40,961 bases of DNA from an uncultured Bacilli bacterium (GCA_934168325.1 CAKPNG010000012.1:1-40961), one strand, 5' to 3'. Shown: positions 25,560 through 35,943, counted from the stretch's first letter. Made by a program: numbers and translations. The notes: generated from the letters alone by a model not told the origin.

Positions 25560-26621
25560 TTATTTTAGATCATTAAGTTTCCGTTTGTCATGCCGTCTAA
25601 TTTTTGGTATTCCATCTATAAATTCAATTGGTAGCCAAACATAATCAGCAACTGAAGTATTTACTTTTGCACAATTAAAAGGCATAAATCCTAATAACAA
25701 CAATTCTAATATATTAGCTTTATAATTTTTATTGTTAGTAGAAGCAGCGGCCCTAATCATTTTTTCACTCTTTTTAGGTGTAAATTTTAAAGAAGGAATC
25801 CATCTATCACACAAAGCGATATATCTATGAGTTTTGGGATCAATAAAGACAGTTGATAATTGACTATGAAATGTAGTATTTGTTAAATCATCAATTGAAG
25901 GATCACCTAAATCAACTAAATCTCCTAATGGCGATTTTAATAGTGCTACCATCGACCTATTTGGTATATAACCAGTCATACCACTTGTAATCATATAAAG
26001 ATTATTATCATGTTCAAAAATAGCAACCCCTTCTCTAGCAAACGGAAAATTAAATCCTTCATAATATCTTCTATATTCTCCAACAACATCGGTATAATCA
26101 TCATTTAACTTCATGGCAACTATACCATCTTTCATATTAGAAAAATATAAAAAGGCCTCTTTTTCTTTAGTTATATAAATGTCAAAGTCACCAACAAGTA
26201 AATTAAAGGGTCTATATTCATTTTTAATTATATGATATGGTCCTTTAAAATTATCCGCTTCTAATAACACAAAGAATGATTCTTTTTTAGGGTGAGAAAA
26301 TTTAATCCAACAAATATATTTTCCAGTTTTATCATTTTTAATAATATGTGGTCTATCTAAACAATGAGTTGGATATAAAATAGAATTCTTATCTTTAGAA
26401 GGTTCTATTAAATAGCCTTCATCTTTCCAATTATATAAATCATTAGAAGAATAATATTTTACACCATAAGTCCAAATTTTATTTTTACCTGTAGTAAATT
26501 CTTTATTCTCTCCATAAAAATAATAAATCCCATTCTCATAATATATTGAGCCCCCAAGAGCTTGGACTCTTTTTCCGCTATTATCTAATAACACTTTTCC
26601 AGGAAAAATATATTCATTCAT
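25560..26621 (-). CDS. GH43-like beta-propeller glycoside hydrolase
   Basis: A 353-residue protein without signal peptide. The pattern ALGGSIYYENGIYYFYGENKE (about 22-42), the repeated blade motifs (KYYSSNDLYNWKDEG, GDFDIYITKEKEAFLYFSN) and AREGVAIFEHDNNLYMITSGMTGYIPN (about 198-224) match GH43 relatives related to exo-beta-1,3-galactanases and arabinosidases. The central Asp and Glu are kept; the usual first Asp is not obvious, as in some subfamilies. Its start overlaps the preceding stop by one base (TAATG). It is the last gene of the operon. Substrate uncertain; a galactan or arabinan side chain is possible. Confidence 0.7.
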   Translation of the reverse strand: MNEYIFPGKVLLDNSGKRVQALGGSIYYENGIYYFYGENKEFTTGKNKIWTYGVKYYSSNDLYNWKDEGYLIEPSKDKNSILYPTHCLDRPHIIKNDKTGKYICWIKFSHPKKESFFVLLEADNFKGPYHIIKNEYRPFNLLVGDFDIYITKEKEAFLYFSNMKDGIVAMKLNDDYTDVVGEYRRYYEGFNFPFAREGVAIFEHDNNLYMITSGMTGYIPNRSMVALLKSPLGDLVDLGDPSIDDLTNTTFHSQLSTVFIDPKTHRYIALCDRWIPSLKFTPKKSEKMIRAAASTNNKNYKANILELLLLGFMPFNCAKVNTSVADYVWLPIEFIDGIPKIRRHDKRKLNDLK

Positions 26622-28243
26622 TATTTTATAATTTCCTTTTCAATAAATTTATAAATATCTCTAGCGGCATTAACCTTATATTTGCCTGTAAAAACATGAG
26701 GCTGTCCATCATAAATGATCATTTCAGCATGATTTTCATTATATTTATTATAATGAGCTAATAAACCTTCAGACATTGATAAAGGAACAATCTTATCCTT
26801 ATTACCTTGTAGAATTAATACATCGTTGGTATATTTATTAGCATCCAAATCTGCGCCATCAACTAAAGCCTGTGGATTTAAATTAATTGCAGGATATAGT
26901 AAAATCATTGCTTTAATATCACTAGAATGAGTAACAGCACATGTAGCAGCAGTAGCTCCACCCATTGAACTTCCAATTAAAAATACATTGTTATTATCAA
27001 CAAAATCTAAGGTCTTACACTTATCAATTACAGCGTTTAAATCTTTAACTTGTTCTAAAACTTGTAGTTCATAAGAATTATCGACATTTCTAGGAGTATG
27101 CTTAAAGAAATCACCTCTTTTAGGACCTGTACTTCTTGTACTCCAGCCATAAAAATCAAAAGCATAAGTAGCAATGCCAGACATAGCTAACGATTTAAGA
27201 GTTGTATAATCACAATTATAAGTTGATTCTGCACCATGAGCATAAATAGCTAATGGATATTTTTCTTCTTTACCAAGAGGTATTAAAGCTTTTCCAAATA
27301 AATTTATATCATCATGGAGAACATGTATTTCTTCCTCTTTATAATCATATTTAGTATCACCTACGCATTGTGGAAAACCGACAAAATGTGCAAGGCAAAT
27401 AAAAGTAATTAAACCTAAAGACAAAATTACTCCTCCACCAATTGAGGACAAACTAATTATTAAATGTTTCTTTCTTTTTGCTTTATTTATGATTACATTG
27501 TCTCTTTTATAAATTAATTTAGCTCTTTTATATTTGCTTAAATACCCTTTGCAAATACCTTTGTCCTTTTTCTTTGCTTTAATAATGTCTCCATTAATTA
27601 TTTGCTTACAAAGTGTTATATAATCATCAACATATTTAGTAGACATTGCAATTTCATTATGACCTGAATATATTTTATTAATTCCATATTTTTCTATTTC
27701 AGTTTTAAAAGATAATAAAGAATTTAAATATTCTTCAACACTTAAAGACTCATCTAAGCCAAGCCATGTATCCCATGGATTTATAAAATCTCCAACAAAA
27801 GCAATCTTACTATATGGATCTATAATGCTTATTGAACCTGGAGTATGACCAGCGGTATTTAAGACTATAACTTCCCTATTTCCTAATTGATATTTTCCTA
27901 AAGGAACTTCTTTTGTTTCAACTTGAGGAATTGTTAAATTTTTAAAATATCTATTAATTAATGCGGGATCTGAATGCTTTTTGTAAATTATAGCGTCTTT
28001 TTGATTCATGAAAACATTCTTAAAATGATAGCATCCATTAGCATGATCAATGTGACCATGAGTCAAGAAAACTTCTACTGGCTTATCTGTAATTTTACTA
28101 ATAATATTATTTAAATCTAATCGTCCATAACCACTATCAATAAGTAATGATTTATCATCACCTATTAATAAATACATTTTTACATTACCGAATGGACCCC
28201 ATTCATTTATTCTATAAGTATTTTTAAATATTTTTTTAATCAT
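26621..28243 (-). CDS. fusion: metallo-beta-lactamase domain, membrane helix, alpha/beta hydrolase domain
   Basis: 540 residues in three parts. Residues 1-220 are a complete metallo-beta-lactamase fold with THGHIDH (His62, His64, Asp66, His67), His133 (GHTPGS), Asp152 (GDF) and His195 (SGHNE). A Lys/Arg-rich stretch (222-260) leads into one membrane helix (about 261-289). Residues 300-540 are an alpha/beta hydrolase with nucleophile elbow GSSMGG (Ser426), Asp483 (NKDKIVP) and His516. The positive-inside rule puts the MBL domain in the cytoplasm and the hydrolase outside. Both catalytic sets look intact. It overlaps the rhamnosidase by 4 bases (ATGA). Likely an esterase plus a second hydrolase acting on the imported glycoside; this is inference. 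Confidence 0.85.
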   Translation of the reverse strand: MIKKIFKNTYRINEWGPFGNVKMYLLIGDDKSLLIDSGYGRLDLNNIISKITDKPVEVFLTHGHIDHANGCYHFKNVFMNQKDAIIYKKHSDPALINRYFKNLTIPQVETKEVPLGKYQLGNREVIVLNTAGHTPGSISIIDPYSKIAFVGDFINPWDTWLGLDESLSVEEYLNSLLSFKTEIEKYGINKIYSGHNEIAMSTKYVDDYITLCKQIINGDIIKAKKKDKGICKGYLSKYKRAKLIYKRDNVIINKAKRKKHLIISLSSIGGGVILSLGLITFICLAHFVGFPQCVGDTKYDYKEEEIHVLHDDINLFGKALIPLGKEEKYPLAIYAHGAESTYNCDYTTLKSLAMSGIATYAFDFYGWSTRSTGPKRGDFFKHTPRNVDNSYELQVLEQVKDLNAVIDKCKTLDFVDNNNVFLIGSSMGGATAATCAVTHSSDIKAMILLYPAINLNPQALVDGADLDANKYTNDVLILQGNKDKIVPLSMSEGLLAHYNKYNENHAEMIIYDGQPHVFTGKYKVNAARDIYKFIEKEIIK

Positions 28244-30798
28244 TGCTCTACCTCAAAAGTATAGCTTCCACTTTTTAAAACTTTATTAAATTTATTAAAA
28301 ACAACATGTGCAGTTGTATTACTTGGTATCTCAAAATAATAGGTTGTTATTCCGTTTTCTACTTTCCAAGAAGATTTTACTAATCCATAAATACTATTAT
28401 ATTCACAATTAGCGCATGTAAAATGTCCTCCTAATACTGGTTTAATTTCGAATTCATTTTCACCTACTACATTTATTCCACACATGCTTTTAAATATCCA
28501 TTCACAAACAGCACCTTTAGAGTAATGATTCAAAGAACCGATTCCAGCATTTGTTGTAGTATTGCCTTCCCAAGCTTCCCAAATTGTATTTGCTCCACAT
28601 TTTGGCATAAATAGCCACCCAGGCATATCTTCATTTTCTAATAATTTGTAAGCATATTTAGGATCAATTTCTTGTAAGACAAATAATATTAAAGGTGTTG
28701 ATAAAAATCCTGTTCCCACTCTCCATTTATAATTGTCTAAAGCTTTAATTAATCTATCTTGAGCATATTTTTTATCTTCATTATTTAATAAATTAAAATA
28801 TAATGGTCTAACTAATCTTGCTTGACGATCTGTATCCAAACTAAATTTTGTAGTTTTTGAAAGAGCTTGATATGACTTTTTAACATTATTTGCAATATCT
28901 TTATATTTATCTGCTTTTTGTTTATAACCTAAATGTTCACAAATTTCACTAAATAAGTTCAAAACATAATTTGTGTAAGCACTAGCAACTTCAGGATGAG
29001 GTACAGCACAATCTTTCCAAGTCATGTGATGAACATCATCTGGTTCAGCCCATTCTCCATAAGCTTGTCCATAATTAACTAAATATTTCTTATCTTTATG
29101 TTTTAATCCTGTACTTCTAGCTGTTGGATACCATTTGCCAATTCGAGAAATTAAGAAATTAGCGTACTTTTCCATTGACTCAAAATTATTCTTTATAATT
29201 TCTTCATCGTCATATAATTTCCACATACGATAAGGAATTAAAATACCTGCATCGCTCCATCCTGATGAGCCATCCATAAAATTCATATAAGAATCAACAC
29301 CACCAGAAGGAACTATTTGAGTGTATTTTCCACTCTTTTTTTGTTCGTCCACTAGCATTCTTTGATATTTTCTAGCAAATGGAGTGAAATTAAATAAGTA
29401 ACCTGCTGTATTAGCAAATATTTGAGCATCTCCAGTCCAGCCATGTCTTTCTCTAGTAGGACAATCAGTTGGCAAATCTGCATGGTTATTTTTAGCAGAC
29501 CATCTCGTAGAATCTACTAACTTATTTAATAAAACATTTGAAGAATTAAATTTTAGAGTTTCTTCAAAAGATGAATAGACTGCAATCGCAGTGAAATCTT
29601 CTGGATTAACATCTAAACTAGTGTCAATTAAAACATATTGAAAGCCGAAAATAGCAAATTTTGTTTTGTACTCATTTAAACCATCTTTACAAGTTAATGT
29701 TATTTCTTGAAGAGGAGTAATATAGTTTGTTTTCTCATTCTTACATTGAATATTTTTTTGTGTAAATTCACCATCTTTATCTATTAATTCTCCAAATCTT
29801 AGATAGATATTATCTCCATCATTAGCTTCAACTTTTAAAGATATATAACCGGCAATATTTTGTCCAAAATCTAAAATCTTCTTTCCTGAAGGTGTTAAGA
29901 TAAGCGTAGGCTTAAATTTTTCATGTTCTTCTAATAGAACATTGTTCGATGAAGTAGGTACAACATTATATTTAGCAAGTTCACAATGTCCTTTATAAGT
30001 AGGTTTTTTTCTTAAATCTACAATTTCGCCATCCTTATTATCTGCAAATAATATTGGACCATCATTACTCCAAAGCCATGTTTTATCACTTAAAACCCTG
30101 CTAATCTCCCCTTTTTTATTAGAAATTTCTAGTTGCGCTAATAATTTAGTTTGAATGCCATATTGGTTTTTTCTACCCCAAGCACCACATGATCCTCTAT
30201 ACCAACCATCGGCAAGCGAAACTTCAATAACGTTTTTCCCAACTCTCAATAACTTTGTAACATCTATTGTTTGATATTGGATACGATATTTATAATTAGT
30301 TATACCTGGAGCTAAAACGAATGAACCTGCTTTGACACCATTTATTCTTGCTTCATATAAACCACATGCAGTTATATATAATCTCGCTTTTTCGTTTTCT
30401 TTTACTTCAAATTCTTTTTTAAAATAATCTACAGGATAGCGATTCTTTTTATTAACTTTATAATCGCCTGTAATCCAAGAAGCTAACCAATCTTCTTTAT
30501 TTTTTAATCCTATTTCAAAATAAGCTTTACCTACATTACTTGGTTTATCAAATTCATCATACGCAACTAATTCCCATTCAACGTAATCTCTAGAATTAAA
30601 TGTCAACGGACATTCGCATCTCATACTCGAAGAATTAACCTTACCGCTATTCCATTTTTCACTTCCATTTACAAAAACTTTAATTTCATAAGCTGTTTGT
30701 TTTTTGCATTCTTCAACATTCCATAATAGTAAAGGCTTATTAAAATCTACGCCAATTGGGTTAAATAAATATTCACTCATTAATCTTGTAACTTTCAT
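28240..30798 (-). CDS. alpha-L-rhamnosidase, GH78
   Basis: An 852-residue GH78 enzyme that removes terminal alpha-L-rhamnose by inversion. It shows the fn3/N-terminal beta domains (1-300), a beta linker, the (alpha/alpha)6 barrel with DCPTRERHGWTGDAQ (445-459, including general acid region Glu450) and NTIWEAWEGN with the likely base Glu741, then GSLNHYSKGAVCEWIF and a C-terminal beta domain. No signal peptide, so it is cytoplasmic. GGAGA lies 7 bases before the ATG; it starts 3 bases after the SGNH gene ends. The stop is TGA within an ATGA overlap. Confidence 0.95.
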   Translation of the reverse strand: MKVTRLMSEYLFNPIGVDFNKPLLLWNVEECKKQTAYEIKVFVNGSEKWNSGKVNSSSMRCECPLTFNSRDYVEWELVAYDEFDKPSNVGKAYFEIGLKNKEDWLASWITGDYKVNKKNRYPVDYFKKEFEVKENEKARLYITACGLYEARINGVKAGSFVLAPGITNYKYRIQYQTIDVTKLLRVGKNVIEVSLADGWYRGSCGAWGRKNQYGIQTKLLAQLEISNKKGEISRVLSDKTWLWSNDGPILFADNKDGEIVDLRKKPTYKGHCELAKYNVVPTSSNNVLLEEHEKFKPTLILTPSGKKILDFGQNIAGYISLKVEANDGDNIYLRFGELIDKDGEFTQKNIQCKNEKTNYITPLQEITLTCKDGLNEYKTKFAIFGFQYVLIDTSLDVNPEDFTAIAVYSSFEETLKFNSSNVLLNKLVDSTRWSAKNNHADLPTDCPTRERHGWTGDAQIFANTAGYLFNFTPFARKYQRMLVDEQKKSGKYTQIVPSGGVDSYMNFMDGSSGWSDAGILIPYRMWKLYDDEEIIKNNFESMEKYANFLISRIGKWYPTARSTGLKHKDKKYLVNYGQAYGEWAEPDDVHHMTWKDCAVPHPEVASAYTNYVLNLFSEICEHLGYKQKADKYKDIANNVKKSYQALSKTTKFSLDTDRQARLVRPLYFNLLNNEDKKYAQDRLIKALDNYKWRVGTGFLSTPLILFVLQEIDPKYAYKLLENEDMPGWLFMPKCGANTIWEAWEGNTTTNAGIGSLNHYSKGAVCEWIFKSMCGINVVGENEFEIKPVLGGHFTCANCEYNSIYGLVKSSWKVENGITTYYFEIPSNTTAHVVFNKFNKVLKSGSYTFEVEQ

Positions 30799-30801
30799 CG
30801 T

Positions 30802-31560
30802 TTATCTCCTTACGTTTTCTAAATAAACATTTTCTTCAATTAATTGCTCTATTTTAGGTTTTATATAATTATCTCTCCATAATAATTGGCCTTTATGATT
30901 AAGATGTATTCCATCTTTTTGGAACAAATCGTCTCTATAGTTTGTTCCATCATAAGTCATATTGTTTGCATCAACATAAGAAATATAATCTATTGTTGTA
31001 GCATACTCATTTAGTTTTTCATTAACTTTTATTGTCAAATCAGTATAAGAACTTCTACCAGGAAGTAATAAGCCCGACATAATAACAAATTTAGCATTAG
31101 GTAATTTTTCATGAAATGTAGAAAACATTTCTTTTTTATAGTTTATACATGCATCAATCTTTTCTTCTTCAGTCCCACTCATTTCTACATAATCGTTACT
31201 ACCGGTTTGGAAAAACACTATATTTGGATTAAAAGGATAAAGAAGTTTATCGGCATATTGATTCATTAATTTATCAGTAGAACCCCCAAATCCTGAGTTT
31301 ACAATCTTATATTCTTTTAGATCATTATCCATTTCAGTCCATAATCTGAAGTTTGAAGCACCATAAAAAACAATTCCTTCTTGATTTTCTTTATAAGAAT
31401 AAGTTTTTTGAATTCTTTTTACTTCTTGGTTCCAAAATAGACCTTTAAATGGACCCCATCCTACATACATTCCTGTAAAAACTAATCCTAATAATACTGT
31501 GGCTAGTAAAAACGATGTTGTTGATATACTTGCTATTAATCCAATTTTTTTCTTATTCAT
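30802..31560 (-). CDS. membrane-anchored SGNH/GDSL hydrolase
   Basis: 252 residues with an N-terminal membrane anchor (about 6-33) and an outward SGNH domain. The four blocks are present: VFYGASN (nucleophile Ser69), NSGFGGS (Gly), TGSNDY (Asn122) and DGIHLNHKG (Asp216, His219). Block I has GAS in place of GDS, as in several acetylesterase-like members. It probably deacylates a sugar or glycan at the cell surface. It is packed between the transporter (11 bases) and the rhamnosidase (3 bases). Confidence 0.87.
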   Translation of the reverse strand: MNKKKIGLIASISTTSFLLATVLLGLVFTGMYVGWGPFKGLFWNQEVKRIQKTYSYKENQEGIVFYGASNFRLWTEMDNDLKEYKIVNSGFGGSTDKLMNQYADKLLYPFNPNIVFFQTGSNDYVEMSGTEEEKIDACINYKKEMFSTFHEKLPNAKFVIMSGLLLPGRSSYTDLTIKVNEKLNEYATTIDYISYVDANNMTYDGTNYRDDLFQKDGIHLNHKGQLLWRDNYIKPKIEQLIEENVYLENVRR

Positions 31561-31571
31561 AATTTAATAAC

Positions 31572-33500
31572 CTATTTATTTAATTCACTTTGAATTTTTT
31601 GATAATAAATTTCGCCTTTTTGCTCTTCTTTAGCCCAGAATTTTTCATCTTTCTTAGCTTTTAAGGCTAATCTATCCTCACGTTTTTTAAGTTGTTCTGG
31701 TGTAAGACGTGCTAGCTTACTATTAAGTTTCTCTTCAGCTTTTTGCTTCTTAGCTAATTCTTTTTCTTCACTAGCCTTACGTGAATTTTCTTTCTTGGCA
31801 CGTTCATTGGCTACTTTTGATTCATATTTACTAAGTTCTTCATCAAAATTAAGATTTTTATTCTTATTACATTTTTCTTTTAGCTCTTCAACAAAATATT
31901 TTTCACTTTCTGCGATAAAAGCCTCTTCATCTAATACAGCCTTAATTTCAGGTTCGACCCATTCATCGCCTCTAGCTATGCATTCTTCTTTTTGTCTTTC
32001 TCTAATTACTTTATGTTTTCTTGAAATTGTTTTCTCTAAATTAACAAAAATTAATAAGAAAGCTAAAACTAAACCACTTATTGTTTCAAAACCAACAAAA
32101 GTAAAAACAAATAAATTAGATACAGCTCCATTTTGAACAAAAGCTATAGCTGTAGAAGGGTCGCTTAATGTTGCAATATGTGCAGCACTTAATTGTGTTG
32201 TATAAGCGGCAAATTTTGCTGGATCTGCAAGATATTCTCCTAAAGTCGTTGGAGCAATGTGTCCGAGTGAACTTAAAGAACCATTAAATATTGCAGTAAC
32301 AATGCCAATAACAGAAACAGCAATAATGTTATAAATTGACATTGAAATACCATCGCATCTTATACCACTTTTCCATTCTATATGATCTAATCCATCAGCA
32401 AACAACGCCATAAATACATATGCACAAGGTAATCCACCAATATTTTTAATAAATTGGCCAATTAATACTAAATATAAATTAGTAGGCATTATCCAACAAA
32501 TTGCACTTCCAAGTGCATAAATTAAAAATCCGAATAAAGTAACGTTTCTTTTACCAAACTTTTTAGCAAGTGGCCATACAGCAAAAATGCCAATGCCCAT
32601 CGGAATTCCGCCTAAAACTGATACAAGAGTTTGAGTAATACCATCTTGGTAAGTTCCTAAAACATAGTTACAATAATAAACTAAACCCATATTTTTAAGA
32701 GAAGAGCCTAAAGTATAAATGAAAAAATAAACAAGCATGAGCATCATGTATTTATCAGTTAATACAATTTTCAATTGTAATAAAAAAGGTACTTTCTTTG
32801 TTTCTACATCTTGTTGCTCTTCAGTAACTCTTTCTTTAGTAAAATAATATTCTAATAAAGTTAAAGGAAATGCCAATGCAGATAAGATAGACATTACTAA
32901 TATCCATTTTTTAACATCTACTCCAAGAGCAGGCATAATTACCATTGGGAATACTAAAGCAACAAGAATACCACTCATCATAATAGAAGATATTTGATTA
33001 AAAACTGATAAACCACCTCTTTGAATAGTATTTCTAGTTGATAATGGACACATTAAATTATGTGACATGTTATAAATTGTAAAAGAAAACGAATAGAATA
33101 AATTATAAGAAAAAACTATCCATATTAAGCCAAATGTAGTATTTACATTAGGTACAACAAATAAAGTAATACCAGATATAGTTAATAGTGGGGCTGATAT
33201 TAATAGCCAAGGTCTAGCTTTTCCTTGCTTAGTTTTAGTTCTATCTATAATATAACCCATTATAACATTAGTAATAGCGTCGAATATTTTAGAAATTAAT
33301 GGAAAAATTACAAGAAATAAACCTCCAAGTTTTAAGACATCAGTATAATAAATATTAAGATAAGTTCCTAAAACAGCATTTAATAATAATGCTCCACATG
33401 GTCCTAATAAATATCCAAACCATTTTTCTTTCGCTGTTACATTTTTTGAATGTACTTTCGAATTAAAAATACGTCCATTGAATAATTTACCTAAAGTCAT
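31572..33500 (-). CDS. GPH-family sugar:cation symporter with long charged C-terminal tail
   Basis: A 642-residue glycoside-pentoside-hexuronide symporter of the MFS superfamily. Twelve helices, FGYLLGPCGALLLNAVLGTYLNIYYTD at the start, and the helix 2-3 loop GYIIDRTKTKQGKARPW are diagnostic. The last about 150 residues are a Lys/Glu-rich, probably coiled-coil cytoplasmic tail not found in ordinary members. A longer ORF starts at 33518, but ATG 33500 with GAGGAGG 7 bases upstream is the start. It follows the GH3 stop with one base between. Probable importer of the glycoside. Confidence 0.9.
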   Translation of the reverse strand: MTLGKLFNGRIFNSKVHSKNVTAKEKWFGYLLGPCGALLLNAVLGTYLNIYYTDVLKLGGLFLVIFPLISKIFDAITNVIMGYIIDRTKTKQGKARPWLLISAPLLTISGITLFVVPNVNTTFGLIWIVFSYNLFYSFSFTIYNMSHNLMCPLSTRNTIQRGGLSVFNQISSIMMSGILVALVFPMVIMPALGVDVKKWILVMSILSALAFPLTLLEYYFTKERVTEEQQDVETKKVPFLLQLKIVLTDKYMMLMLVYFFIYTLGSSLKNMGLVYYCNYVLGTYQDGITQTLVSVLGGIPMGIGIFAVWPLAKKFGKRNVTLFGFLIYALGSAICWIMPTNLYLVLIGQFIKNIGGLPCAYVFMALFADGLDHIEWKSGIRCDGISMSIYNIIAVSVIGIVTAIFNGSLSSLGHIAPTTLGEYLADPAKFAAYTTQLSAAHIATLSDPSTAIAFVQNGAVSNLFVFTFVGFETISGLVLAFLLIFVNLEKTISRKHKVIRERQKEECIARGDEWVEPEIKAVLDEEAFIAESEKYFVEELKEKCNKNKNLNFDEELSKYESKVANERAKKENSRKASEEKELAKKQKAEEKLNSKLARLTPEQLKKREDRLALKAKKDEKFWAKEEQKGEIYYQKIQSELNK

Positions 33501-33501
33501 A

Positions 33502-35943
33502 TTATTTAACCTCCTCATCTGGTAATTTTGGTGCTTTTATATTAGTTAAAATATTTTTTAATCCTTTAAAAATATGTCCATTTGCCATATCTCTAAATCC
33601 ACACGCAATGTTATAAGGCATAGATTTACCAGCAGACATCGACATAGTTCTAATAGAATTAGTATCTAAAATTCTTTTAAGGAAAATAGCTCCTTTTATT
33701 TTATTTTCTCTTTCAATTCCTTCAGGCATTTTCTTAGCTTTCTTTAAATCTTTTTTAGCTACACCTAATACAGCATTATAAAGAATTTTACCCATAAAAG
33801 TATTATTGAGTTCGCTCATTCTTGATTCCAAAGTAATAGGTTTAACACTAGGTAATTTAGGTATATCAATTGAAGACATTTCAGCAAATAAATCATTACT
33901 AATATTATCAAAATCTAAATTTTCATAGGCTTTTTGCAAGGTTTTTGAATATTCTAAGGCGATTTCTTCACCTTCTAATTGAATAGATTCTGAAAGAACT
34001 ATATCTTTAGAATTTTTTCCAACTTCAATAATATATTCGCCATTTTCTAAAATGAATCTATCTTCTTTAATACCCCAAGATTTTAAGTCATCTATATTAA
34101 TAACAATTTCTACAGTCTTAGTTTCATTAGGTAATAAATTTACTTTATTAAATCCCTTTAATTCTCTAATTGGATTAAACATTTTATTTGATTTATGAGA
34201 AACATAAATTTGTATTACTTCCTCACCTGGCACTTTTCCAATATTAGTAACATCAACATTAACGATTAATTTATCATTGTCTATTTTTACATTTAAATTC
34301 CTATATTCAAAATCTGTATAAGAAAGGCCAAATCCAAATGGGAATCTAACTTCTTTATTTTTAGTTAAATAATATCTATATCCTACATAAATAGATTCTT
34401 TATATATTTCTTGTTTAGTTTTACCAAAACTATCTCCAAACGGAACATCTTTATAAGTTAAAGGCCAAGTTTCAGCAAGCCTACCAGATGGATTTTTAAT
34501 ACCAAATAATAAATCATAAGTAGCGGTGCCACCATTTTGGCCAGATAAAAACATATCTAATATACCATCTACTTTATCGTAAAATGGTAATTCAATAACT
34601 GATCCACCAAATAAAACAACAACAATTTGCTTATTTTCTTTGACTAATCTATCAATAAGTTCTAATTGATTGTTAGGTAAAGACATTGATAATCTATCTC
34701 CACCTTCACTTTCTTCATAATCAGTTAATCCTACAAATAATAAAACTTTATTATAGTTTTTAATCTTAGAAATTGCATCGTTAATTAAAGTTTCATTAAC
34801 ACTTTCATCACTTTCTTTATAACCTTTTACATATTCATATTTAATATTATTTTTATCAAACATCTCTTTAATAGATGTATGATAATAAGGATTAATCATT
34901 GATGAACCAGAACCTTGATATCTCATCTTTTCAAATAATTCACCAATTATTAAATATTTTTCATCTTTATTTAAAGGTAAAACATTGTTATTTTTTAATA
35001 AAACTGCTCCTTCTAAAGCAATATCAAGGGCTAATTCATGATGTTTTTCCCAATTAACTTCTTTTAATATATTTTTATTTTGATGATTAGAAACTAAATT
35101 TAAAACATTTCTTACAGCTTTATCTAATTCCTTAATATCTAATGTTTTATTATTAATAGCATCAAATAGCCATTTTCTACTAATCAAAGTATCTCCAGGC
35201 ATTTCTAAATCTAACCCAGCTTTAATACCTAAAACTCTATCATTAGATCCGCCCCAATCAGTCATAACTAATCCATCATAATTAAGTTCTTTTCTTAAAA
35301 AGTCATTTAATAACCACTTATTTTCACTACAATAAATACCATTAATTTTATTATAAGCAGCCATAATAGATTCTGGATTACTATTTTTAATTATCCATTC
35401 ATATTGTCTTAAATAAATTTCTCTAATTGCCCTTTTATCAGCAATAGAATCTCCTATAAATCGATAATTTTCAGTATTATTAAGAGCAAAATGTTTTAAA
35501 CATGCTCCAACATTTTTAGATTGTAAGCCTTTAACTTGTTCGCTAGCTAAACTTCTAGTTAAAAAAGGATCTTCACTAAAATACTCAAAATTTCTTCCAC
35601 ATAAAGGATTTCTTTTAATGCAAACACCAGGTCCTAATAAAACATCAATATTATAAAAATTAGCTTCTTCTCCAATTGCTTCACCCATTTTTTTAAGTAA
35701 ATTTGGATTAAAAGTATTCGCTGAACATGATGCAGTAGGAAAACATGTTGAAGGTAATGAACCTGTAACTCCATTATCTCCATTTCCGTTTTGCACTCTT
35801 AAACCATGAGGTCCATCACTCATTCTGATTGAAGGAATCCCTAATCTTGACACGCTATTAGTAAACATGAAATTATGACCTGCTACTAATGCAACTTTTT
35901 CTTCTAATGTCAATAAAGACATAAGTTCATCTACACTTTTCAT
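33502..35943 (-). CDS. beta-glucosidase-type glycoside hydrolase, GH3
   Basis: 813 residues. The GH3 N-terminal barrel has RMSDGPHGLR, LLGPGVCIKRNPLCGRNFEYFSEDP, LKHFALNN and the nucleophile in VMTDWG (Asp229); then the alpha/beta sandwich (LFVGLTDYEESEGGDRLSMSLP) and the fibronectin-like domain (GEEVIQIYVS...ELKGFNKVNL). About 130 extra residues follow. No signal peptide. ATG 35943 is preferred because AAAGGA is 8 bases upstream; an in-frame ATG two codons earlier is too close. First gene of the operon, divergent from araC. The sugar released (glucose, xylose or other) cannot be told. Confidence 0.93.
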   Translation of the reverse strand: MKSVDELMSLLTLEEKVALVAGHNFMFTNSVSRLGIPSIRMSDGPHGLRVQNGNGDNGVTGSLPSTCFPTASCSANTFNPNLLKKMGEAIGEEANFYNIDVLLGPGVCIKRNPLCGRNFEYFSEDPFLTRSLASEQVKGLQSKNVGACLKHFALNNTENYRFIGDSIADKRAIREIYLRQYEWIIKNSNPESIMAAYNKINGIYCSENKWLLNDFLRKELNYDGLVMTDWGGSNDRVLGIKAGLDLEMPGDTLISRKWLFDAINNKTLDIKELDKAVRNVLNLVSNHQNKNILKEVNWEKHHELALDIALEGAVLLKNNNVLPLNKDEKYLIIGELFEKMRYQGSGSSMINPYYHTSIKEMFDKNNIKYEYVKGYKESDESVNETLINDAISKIKNYNKVLLFVGLTDYEESEGGDRLSMSLPNNQLELIDRLVKENKQIVVVLFGGSVIELPFYDKVDGILDMFLSGQNGGTATYDLLFGIKNPSGRLAETWPLTYKDVPFGDSFGKTKQEIYKESIYVGYRYYLTKNKEVRFPFGFGLSYTDFEYRNLNVKIDNDKLIVNVDVTNIGKVPGEEVIQIYVSHKSNKMFNPIRELKGFNKVNLLPNETKTVEIVINIDDLKSWGIKEDRFILENGEYIIEVGKNSKDIVLSESIQLEGEEIALEYSKTLQKAYENLDFDNISNDLFAEMSSIDIPKLPSVKPITLESRMSELNNTFMGKILYNAVLGVAKKDLKKAKKMPEGIERENKIKGAIFLKRILDTNSIRTMSMSAGKSMPYNIACGFRDMANGHIFKGLKNILTNIKAPKLPDEEVK

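Noticed and set aside
33938..33949. Third copy of the AGTTCTGCAAGGTTTTTA repeat
   Set aside because: Only TGCAAGGTTTTT (12 bases) matches and it lies inside the GH3 coding sequence, so it is likely chance.
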